Assembly (NCBI GenBank): GCA_904420155.1
Contig: CAJFUH010000241.1
Span: 1-15,046, forward strand
Reading direction: 5' to 3'
Length of the DNA stretch: 15,046 nt
From: an uncultured Clostridia bacterium
GTDB taxonomy: Bacteria; Bacillota; Clostridia; Oscillospirales; Acutalibacteraceae
The first letter of the stretch is position 1; every line of letters starts with the position of its first letter. The position numbers and the translations under genes were made by a program. Shown one piece after another: positions 6,525-13,066 of the stretch. The notes below the pieces were generated by a model that made no database searches, had not been told where the DNA came from, and worked only from the letters and a program-made list of their open reading frames with translations.

Positions 6525-8531
6525 GTGAAAGAGCGGGTCTATTGGGCGCTGGTGAGGAGGGTCCCCGGTATCCGGGACCGGTATCAGCAAAAAAGGAAGG
6601 AGGCGGGAAGGATCCCCGCCCTTCTCTACCTTTTGTGGCTGAACATACAATATTACCTGCTTTTCCGGCGGAGCCTGGAACAGCCCGCCCGGCACCCCTT
6701 TTACGAGGATAAAAAGCTTTATGTTTCAGGCGGCGAATCCGCCCGGTGGGAGCGGAAAAGCCCGGAAGAATTCGCCCAGGAGCTTTCCCGGTACGACGTG
6801 ATTTCCTTTGACGTGTTCGACACCCTGCTGCTGCGCCGGGTATCCCATCCGGCGGACGTTTTTTATCTGGTGGGGGAAACGCTGCGCTATCCCGATTTCC
6901 GGCAGATCCGGATCAGGGTAGAGGAGCGGGCCCGCGCCAGGAAACAAAAGGAACAGGGCGTCTCCGAAGTGACCCTGGAGGAAATCTGGATCCTGATGGA
7001 ACGGGAGACGGGGATCCCCCGGGAAGCCGGTATGCGGGCGGAATGGGAATGGGAGACCAGATGCTGTTTTGCAAACCCCTATCTCCTCCAGGTGGTGCGG
7101 GAATTGCGCAGGCGGGGCAAAACCGTGATTGCGGCTTCGGATATGTACCTGGGGGAGGAAAAGATCCGGGAGCTGTTGACAAGGTGCGGGTACAGGGATT
7201 TTTCCGGCTGTTTTGTATCCTGCGACCGGGGGGCCTCCAAATGGGACGGAAGCCTGTATGAAACCATCCGGGCGGAAATGGGGGAACACGCCTCCTACGC
7301 CCATGTGGGGGATCATGGGCATTCCGATCAAAAGCAGGCCCTGCGCCACGGGTTTGAGGCCTTTGCCTATCCCAATGTAAACGAAATGGGCAGGCCTTAC
7401 CGGGCGGAGGACCTGTCGGCAATCACCGGCAGCGTGTACCGGGGGCTTGTCAACGCCCACCTGTACAACGGGATCCAGCGTTATTCCAGGGAATATGAGT
7501 ACGGGTACGTATACGGGGGGCTGTTCGTCGCCGGGTATTGCCGGTTTATACATGGCTATATCCAGCGGCACGGGATAGAAAAGGTGCTCTTTTTTTCCAG
7601 GGACGGCTATGTGCTACAAAAGGCGTATCAGGAGATGTACCCCAATGAAGCGCAGCGCACGGCATACGCCTATTGGTCCAGATTGGCGGCGGTCAAGCTG
7701 TCGGCCGGGTATTACCGGCAGGAGTATCTTCGCCGGTTCCTCTTCCACAAGGTAGGTGGGCGGCATACCATCCGGCAGATTTTGCAGGGGATGGAGCTGG
7801 ACGATATGCTGCCCGGCCTTTGCAGGGAGGTAAAAATCGATCCGCAGGCCCAGTTGACGAATAAAAATGCGGAAAGCATAAAAGAATATTTGATAGATTC
7901 CTGGAAAACCGTTTTAGAACATTATGAGGAACAGAGGGCTGCGGGAAAGGCTTACTACCAAGCGCTCCTAAAGGGGTGCAGGCGGGCGGCGGCGGTGGAC
8001 GTGGGCTGGGCGGGAAGCGGCGCGGTTATGCTGGACGAGGTAGTAAGGCGGGTGTGGGGGATACCGTGCCGGATCACAGGCGTGCTGGCGGGCACGGTGT
8101 CCGGCGCTAGCCCGGAGCCCGACGCGGCGGAGCCCTTCCTGCTCCATGGGCAGCTGGCGAGCTATCTCTATTCCCAGAGGGAAAACCGGGACCTGTGGAA
8201 ATTCCACGATCCGGAACGGGGCGACAACTTGTACTGGGAGCTGCTGTTGGGCGCGCCGGAAGGGAGCCTCGTAGGGTTTTACTGGGATCCGGAGGGAAAA
8301 CCCGTTTGCCGGCTGAAAGACAACGGGAGGGATCCCGGACGGATCCGGGAAATCCACCGGGGGATCCTGGATTTTGTACGGCAGTTCCTGGAGACAGAGC
8401 GGCGGTTAGGCTGTGAAATCCCCATCAGCGGGCGGGACGCTTACGCCCCCATGCTTTTGGCGGAGGGCCGCGGGAACCGGGAATTCCGGAAAGGTTTGGA
8501 GGAGTTAGTAGATGATATTCACATCGCGTAG
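6525..8531 (+). CDS. HAD-superfamily hydrolase fused to RDGY domain (COG5610-like)
   Basis: This 668-residue fusion begins with a GTG codon. Residues 1-60 hold a basic and hydrophobic stretch (ALLYLLWLNIQYYLLFRR, 32-49) that may associate with the membrane. The HAD phosphatase-like domain spans about 90-285: motif I SFDVFDTLLLRR (nucleophile D96, D98-equivalent D99), motif II AASDMY (S205), motif III K239 (GASKWDGS) and motif IV VGDHGHSD (D263, D268). All catalytic residues look intact. The second half holds FFSRDGY (356-362), YAYWSR (381-386), VDVGWAGS (491-498) and the E572/APEG (577-580) motif, shared with the stand-alone protein at 3582-4976. Spacings agree closely. It follows the ATPase by 3 bp and overlaps the next gene by 20 bp. 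The likely role is processing of a phosphorylated glycan intermediate; the substrate is unknown. Confidence 0.92.
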   Translation: MKERVYWALVRRVPGIRDRYQQKRKEAGRIPALLYLLWLNIQYYLLFRRSLEQPARHPFYEDKKLYVSGGESARWERKSPEEFAQELSRYDVISFDVFDTLLLRRVSHPADVFYLVGETLRYPDFRQIRIRVEERARARKQKEQGVSEVTLEEIWILMERETGIPREAGMRAEWEWETRCCFANPYLLQVVRELRRRGKTVIAASDMYLGEEKIRELLTRCGYRDFSGCFVSCDRGASKWDGSLYETIRAEMGEHASYAHVGDHGHSDQKQALRHGFEAFAYPNVNEMGRPYRAEDLSAITGSVYRGLVNAHLYNGIQRYSREYEYGYVYGGLFVAGYCRFIHGYIQRHGIEKVLFFSRDGYVLQKAYQEMYPNEAQRTAYAYWSRLAAVKLSAGYYRQEYLRRFLFHKVGGRHTIRQILQGMELDDMLPGLCREVKIDPQAQLTNKNAESIKEYLIDSWKTVLEHYEEQRAAGKAYYQALLKGCRRAAAVDVGWAGSGAVMLDEVVRRVWGIPCRITGVLAGTVSGASPEPDAAEPFLLHGQLASYLYSQRENRDLWKFHDPERGDNLYWELLLGAPEGSLVGFYWDPEGKPVCRLKDNGRDPGRIREIHRGILDFVRQFLETERRLGCEIPISGRDAYAPMLLAEGRGNREFRKGLEELVDDIHIA

Positions 8532-9495
8532 GGGGCACGGGTCGCCCATGGTTTTGTACCATGCGGTGAGTTCTTATCAGCTGCTGGAAGTGATGCTGCA
8601 CCGCATGGCGTTCCATCCGGGGGAACGGGCGGTTCTGGTACTGCCGGATTTTATCGTGGAAAAATATCCCCAGTACCGCGACCTGGTGAAGCGGCGCTTT
8701 TTTGAAGAGGTGTACCTGTTCCCTTATCTCAGGATCCCCCATCGGGAGGAAGAGCGGATCCTGGAGGACGTGAGCCGGAGCTACCGCCAGGTGGTTTCCC
8801 ATGTGATTACCGACTTTTCCCATATTTATGTGGCGGGGGCCCATTTCTACTTTTCCCTTTACCTGATCCAAAACGGGGTACCCTTTGTGTTTTTCGAGGA
8901 TGCGGCGGGGATGCTGAGCCGTCCGGAGGTGTTAGATGGGGCCCTTTCGGTAAAATTCCCCATACACGCCGCCATCGCTCGGAAATATGGGCTGTTTGAT
9001 GGCAGCAATCCGTGGATTTCCCGGGTGATCTGCCTGAAGGAAGCCCAGGCGAAAGACGTATCGGGCGGCAGGTATCAAAACTTTTCTGTGGAAGACGCCC
9101 TGCAGCAATTGTCGCCGCAAAAAAGAAAACGGCTGATCCGGTTTTTCCTCAAGCGCCGTATCCGGGCGGAGGGGGACGCCGTCCTGCTCACCCAGCATTT
9201 CGCCAACCTGGGCTTGATGAGCCAAGAGGGGCAAAGGCGGTTATACCGGGCGATGCGGGAAGAGATCCCGCCGGACGTGCGCCTGCTGATTAAGAAACAC
9301 CCGGACGATACCCTGGATTATGGGGGGCTGTTCCCCAAAGCGCAGGTAATCAAACCGGTGTTCCCGGCGGAACTACTGCCCTATGTATTTGAAACAAAGC
9401 CGGAAGTGCTGTATACCTTTGATTCCACCGGCTGTGAAAATCTGAAAAAACATTTTATCATACGAAAAATAAAGAGGGAGGAATATGGTGAATAA
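8512..9495 (+). CDS. Sialyltransferase-like glycosyltransferase (GT52/polysialyltransferase-like)
   Basis: A 327-residue protein whose N-terminal half opens with YHAVSSYQLLEVMLH (16-30), resembling the start of GT52 and related bacterial sialyltransferases. Two motifs known to be conserved in GT38/GT52/GT80 enzymes can be seen. One is an acidic motif, FFEDAAG, with E129-D130 followed by Ala where D/E-D/E-G is usual. The other is the HP motif in LIKKHPDD (H263-P264). TFDSTG (303-307) may be the downstream serine/threonine motif that contacts CMP. These families transfer a CMP-activated ulosonic acid, and a CMP-ulosonate synthetase lies downstream. The start has GGAGGAG 7 bases upstream. It shares 20 bp with the preceding gene and 11 bp with its paralogue. 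CDP-glycerol-type transferase is the main alternative. Confidence 0.72.
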   Translation: MIFTSRRGHGSPMVLYHAVSSYQLLEVMLHRMAFHPGERAVLVLPDFIVEKYPQYRDLVKRRFFEEVYLFPYLRIPHREEERILEDVSRSYRQVVSHVITDFSHIYVAGAHFYFSLYLIQNGVPFVFFEDAAGMLSRPEVLDGALSVKFPIHAAIARKYGLFDGSNPWISRVICLKEAQAKDVSGGRYQNFSVEDALQQLSPQKRKRLIRFFLKRRIRAEGDAVLLTQHFANLGLMSQEGQRRLYRAMREEIPPDVRLLIKKHPDDTLDYGGLFPKAQVIKPVFPAELLPYVFETKPEVLYTFDSTGCENLKKHFIIRKIKREEYGE

Positions 9496-10696
9496 TCGGG
9501 TTTTGATCGTAGTAAATTCCGTGTATCAGCTTCTTACCGCGGTCCATATGAGAAGGGCCGTGCTGGAGGATCGGGACGTGGATCTTCTGCTGACAGATGT
9601 ATTGCCAAAGGGGGAGGAATACCTGCCGCGCCTGGAGGATACCGGGCTGTTTGACCGAGTCTTGTTTGCAAGGACACGGGAACTAAACAAAACATATGCG
9701 GCGGCCAGCGGGGAGGCGCTGTCCGAGGCGTTCCGGGATATCCCCAAGCGGTTCCGATGGATTCTCAGCGACGAGCTCACCTATTATGTGGAAATCTATT
9801 TTTCCAATTTTGACCCCTTCCTGCGGATGCTGGCCTGCCAGTACTACGCCCTGCCCTGTGAATTTGTCTGTTACGAGGACGGCTTCTCCTCTTATGTCAT
9901 CGACTACCTTCGGGAGGACCGGGCGCCTATTAACCGCCACCCGGAGGGACAGAAAATCCGGGATAAGGTGGAGAGCGTCCTCTTATATGAACCGCGCCTG
10001 GCGGTGCGGGAAGACGGGCTTCTCAACCGGCCGCTTCCCAAGATCAAACGCCGGGATCAGGAGCTGCGGGAACTTTTGAATGCTGTTTTTGATTACAAAA
10101 GCCCGGAGGAAGACGCGGATTTCCTTTTTCTGGAGCAGTCTTTCCGGGCGGAGGGGCTGAAGGCCAACGACATCCAGCTCATGAAGCTGTGCCAGGAGAC
10201 GGTGGGGGCGGGCCGGTTCGTGGTAAAACCCCATCCCAGGAACCCGGAAAACCTCCCGTTCCAGCTGGGGCTGACCCGGAAATATCCCAACGACGCGCCA
10301 TGGGAACTTTACCTGCTCAACGAAAATATGGAAAATAAGAAAATTCTCACTGTCTGTTCCAATGCGGCGCTCACCGGCAGGATCGTGTTCCAGATGGATA
10401 TTCCCACTGTCATGTTGTACCCGTTGTTTGAAGGAAAGGTGCTCTGGAAGGAAGACGACCTTTTGAGGAGGTATCTGCGGAAATTCCAGCGGCAGTTTGC
10501 GGGGAAAAATTATTATGTGCCGCAGACGGCGTATGAACTCAAACATATTCTCACGTATTTAGGAGGGCGACATGAGCAGTCAGATAAAAGTTTCTGTGAT
10601 TATTCCAGTGTACCAGGTGGAAAATTACCTGGAGCGGGCGGTGGATTCCGTTTTGGCGCAAACGCTGGAAGAGAAAGAAATCATATTGGTGGATGA
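9485..10696 (+). CDS. Sialyltransferase-like glycosyltransferase (GT52/polysialyltransferase-like), second copy
   Basis: A 403-residue paralogue of the preceding protein. It opens VLIVVNSVYQLLTAVHM (6-22) and carries YEDG (130-133), a full match to the D/E-D/E-G motif. It also has FLFLEQSF (213-220) and the HP motif in VVKPHPRNP (H250-P251), with CSNA (291-294) at the position of the CMP-contacting serine motif. It therefore looks like the better-conserved enzyme of the pair, consistent with transfer from a CMP-linked acid sugar. The start has AGGGAGGA close upstream. The frame does not stop before the next gene but runs 125 bp into it, adding about 42 Gly-rich residues (from about 362) unlike the rest of the protein. 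The functional domain probably ends near residue 359. The tail may be a true overlap or the result of a late frameshift. Confidence 0.78.
   Translation: MVNNRVLIVVNSVYQLLTAVHMRRAVLEDRDVDLLLTDVLPKGEEYLPRLEDTGLFDRVLFARTRELNKTYAAASGEALSEAFRDIPKRFRWILSDELTYYVEIYFSNFDPFLRMLACQYYALPCEFVCYEDGFSSYVIDYLREDRAPINRHPEGQKIRDKVESVLLYEPRLAVREDGLLNRPLPKIKRRDQELRELLNAVFDYKSPEEDADFLFLEQSFRAEGLKANDIQLMKLCQETVGAGRFVVKPHPRNPENLPFQLGLTRKYPNDAPWELYLLNENMENKKILTVCSNAALTGRIVFQMDIPTVMLYPLFEGKVLWKEDDLLRRYLRKFQRQFAGKNYYVPQTAYELKHILTYLGGRHEQSDKSFCDYSSVPGGKLPGAGGGFRFGANAGRERNHIGG
10561..10566 (+). promoter_or_regulatory. Strong ribosome binding site inside the upstream frame
   Basis: AGGAGG sits 5 bases before the ATG at 10572. 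It lies inside the still-open frame of the upstream gene. An out-of-frame TAG at 10560-10562 overlaps it, which is where that gene would be expected to end. Confidence 0.8.
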
Positions 10697-12320
10697 TGGA
10701 AGCTGGGACAATTCCCCCCAGATCTGCGACCGCTACGCCCGGGATTACCCCGACCTGATCCGGGTGATCCATAAGAAAAACGAGGGGCTGGGAATGGCGC
10801 GCAACACCGGCGTTCAGGCGGCGGCGGGGGAGTATATAGCGTTTGTGGATTCCGACGATACGGTGGAGCCGGAGATGTACGCCGAAATGTACGAAAAGGC
10901 CGTGGAGGAAGACTGCGACATCGTGATGTGCGACGTGAGGATCCTATATGTAGAGGAGAACCGCTCTTCTGTGGTAGCTTCCTATTCCAGGAAAGAAATC
11001 GACTTGTCGGACTATATCGCCCACGGCAACAACATTACCTACAGCGTCAACAAACTGTTCCGCAGAAGCATCTGGGAGGAAAACCAGTATGAAAAGATGC
11101 TGTTTGAGGATATTTCCCTGATTCCGGCCCTTGTCACCCAGTATCCCGCCATCGGCTATGTGCGCAAGCCGTTTTATCAGTATTACCGGAGGCCCAATAC
11201 CATTTCCACCTCTATGGTGGGGGATATGGTGGATATCGTCCAGGCGTTCCGCAATTTCCTGGATACCAGCAATCCTCAATACCGGAAAGAGATGGTCTAC
11301 TGCGCCGCCAAACAGCTATATTGGAATATGACGCAGTCCAGGGCGCTGTTCCAGGCGGATTTCATCGGGCTTTTGAAAGAATACAAAAAGGATTTCCTGT
11401 TAAACCCCTATCTGAAAAAAGACGGCAATGTGCGGAAAATACTGGGATTCCTGGAAAAAGAAGTGATCCCGGATCGAATCATCTGCGTCCACTTCGGCCG
11501 GCCCATCCCGGAGGAATACCTGCAACAGCTGGGCGTAGATTTCCCAAAGACACAGCTGATCGACGTAGAGGAAGGCTATTATTTTCCGGAACAGCTTCCC
11601 CCTGTCGTCCGGCGGGCGCTGGAAGAGGGGAACCTGCATTTTGCAGAGGAGTATTACGCCCTGCGGATCCTGGAGAAAGAGGGAGGGATTGTCCTGTTCC
11701 CGGAAATGCGCGCCAACCTCAACCTGAAACGGCTGCGGTTAGACCATATTTTCTTTGGGTTTGCAGACCAGGAGAATCTGGAAACCGGCTGTTTTGGGGC
11801 CCTCCAGAAACACTACGTCATACAGGCGCTGCTGGACACCTATGAGACGGACAATATCTATAATAAAGCGCTCCTGCCCCTGGGGGAGCGGCTGCGGGAT
11901 TTTCTCATGCTCCATTTTCAGCTCAAGGCCAACGGCAGAAAACAGCTGCTGCAAAAGGAAATCCAGGTGTATTTGCCAAGCGTGCTGTCTTACGATATGA
12001 AGGATGGGGAAAACTGCGCCAAGCGTGCCGGGCGGCCGGTCCCGGATGGATATGAGATGGTGAGCGGGCAGGTGCTGAAAATGTGGTCGGACAGGATCCT
12101 GGAAAATTGGAACCTGTACAAACAGGAACTCCAGACAAATCCCTCCAAAGGTAAGAAGGTGCCGCCCGATCCCCAGCCCCAGCTTGCCTCCCCGCAGATG
12201 CAGTATGAACTGGACCGGCGGATCCAGGAAGTGGTGGACAACTATGAAAATTCCACCTGCTGGCGTATCACCAAGCCGGTGCGGATGCTGGCGAGATTAT
12301 TTGGAAAACAAGGAGGATAA
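10572..12320 (+). CDS. GT2 glycosyltransferase fused to degenerate GT32-like domain
   Basis: A 582-residue fusion. Residues 5-225 are a complete GT2 GT-A domain: KVSVIIPVYQVENYLERAVDS, VDDGS (40-44), GMARNTG (74-80), metal motif FVDSDD (91-96), and FED at 178-180. Residues 298-430 follow the GT32 'glycosyltransferase sugar-binding' layout: DRIICVHFGRPIPEEYLQ, then HFAEEYYALRILEKEGGI (356-373). Where GT32 enzymes carry an LDTD metal motif this protein has LFPE (375-378), so the domain has lost its DxD and is probably not catalytic on its own. A Pro- and Gln-rich linker (about 523-545) leads to a C-terminal STCWRITKPVR (561-571), a short tail seen on many cell-wall glycan glycosyltransferases. 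It has a strong ribosome binding site and begins inside the preceding gene. Confidence 0.88.
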   Translation: MSSQIKVSVIIPVYQVENYLERAVDSVLAQTLEEKEIILVDDGSWDNSPQICDRYARDYPDLIRVIHKKNEGLGMARNTGVQAAAGEYIAFVDSDDTVEPEMYAEMYEKAVEEDCDIVMCDVRILYVEENRSSVVASYSRKEIDLSDYIAHGNNITYSVNKLFRRSIWEENQYEKMLFEDISLIPALVTQYPAIGYVRKPFYQYYRRPNTISTSMVGDMVDIVQAFRNFLDTSNPQYRKEMVYCAAKQLYWNMTQSRALFQADFIGLLKEYKKDFLLNPYLKKDGNVRKILGFLEKEVIPDRIICVHFGRPIPEEYLQQLGVDFPKTQLIDVEEGYYFPEQLPPVVRRALEEGNLHFAEEYYALRILEKEGGIVLFPEMRANLNLKRLRLDHIFFGFADQENLETGCFGALQKHYVIQALLDTYETDNIYNKALLPLGERLRDFLMLHFQLKANGRKQLLQKEIQVYLPSVLSYDMKDGENCAKRAGRPVPDGYEMVSGQVLKMWSDRILENWNLYKQELQTNPSKGKKVPPDPQPQLASPQMQYELDRRIQEVVDNYENSTCWRITKPVRMLARLFGKQGG

Positions 12321-12322
12321 CC

Positions 12323-13066
12323 ATGAGGACCGTTGCGATTATTCCGGCGCGGTATGGATCCAGCCGGCTGAAGGGGAAACCCCTGATGGATATCTGCGGG
12401 AGACCCATGATCTGGTGGGTGTACCGCCAGGTCAAACAGTCAAAAAAAATCGACGCCGTTTATGCGGCGACGGATCATGAGGAGATCGAAGAGGCGTGCC
12501 GGTCTTTGGGGATCCCCTGTGTCATGACGTCCCCCAGGCACCGCACCAGTACGGAACGCCTTTATGAAGCGGCCCAAAAGATCCCGGCGGACGTCTATCT
12601 TTGCGTCAATGGGGACGAACCTCTCATGGAGCCTTCCGTTGTGGAACAGGTGATCCCCAAGGAGGGGGAACCCTTTTTTGCCGCCAACCTGATGACAAAA
12701 ATCCATTCCCCGGCGGAAGCGGTGGACGAAAGCAACATCAAGGTGGTGACGGACACGGCGGGCAACGCCTTGTTTTTTTCCCGCAGCCCCATCCCCCATC
12801 CCAAAGCCAGCCTGGCGTTCGACTATTATAAGCACCTGGGGGTGCTGGCCTATTCCCTGGAAGCGCTGCGCTTTTTCGCGCAGACGGAAAAAGGGCCGGT
12901 GGAATCCATCGAAGACGTCAACGAGCTCCGATTTTTGGAACACGGGAAGCCGTTAAAAATGATCCCGGTGGAGGCCCGTACCCTGTCGGTAGATACCCAG
13001 AAGGATCTGGACTATGTGAGAGGGGTTCTTCAAGATAAGCTGGACAGGAAGGAGATTACGCTATGA
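12323..13066 (+). CDS. kdsB: CMP-ulosonate synthetase, KdsB-like (3-deoxy-manno-octulosonate cytidylyltransferase family)
   Basis: This 247-residue enzyme matches the length and plan of KdsB, which couples CTP with a 3-deoxy-2-ulosonic acid to give CMP-ulosonate and pyrophosphate. Visible are the CTP-binding signature IIPARYGSSRLKGKPL (6-21), ATDHEEI (49-55), CVMTSPRHRTSTERL (66-80), the metal-site motif NGDEP (96-100, D98), FFSRSPIP (151-158), YYKHLGVLAY (168-177), VESIEDVNELRFLEHG (193-208) and VDTQKDLDYV (223-232). The Gln of the usual VQGDEP is Asn96. KdsB normally serves lipopolysaccharide or group 2 capsules, so its presence in a Gram-positive-type locus points to a CMP-activated capsule sugar. 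Kdo itself is not proven; other ulosonates are possible. It starts 2 bp after the previous stop (AGGAGG upstream) and shares ATGA with the next gene. Confidence 0.9.
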   Translation: MRTVAIIPARYGSSRLKGKPLMDICGRPMIWWVYRQVKQSKKIDAVYAATDHEEIEEACRSLGIPCVMTSPRHRTSTERLYEAAQKIPADVYLCVNGDEPLMEPSVVEQVIPKEGEPFFAANLMTKIHSPAEAVDESNIKVVTDTAGNALFFSRSPIPHPKASLAFDYYKHLGVLAYSLEALRFFAQTEKGPVESIEDVNELRFLEHGKPLKMIPVEARTLSVDTQKDLDYVRGVLQDKLDRKEITL

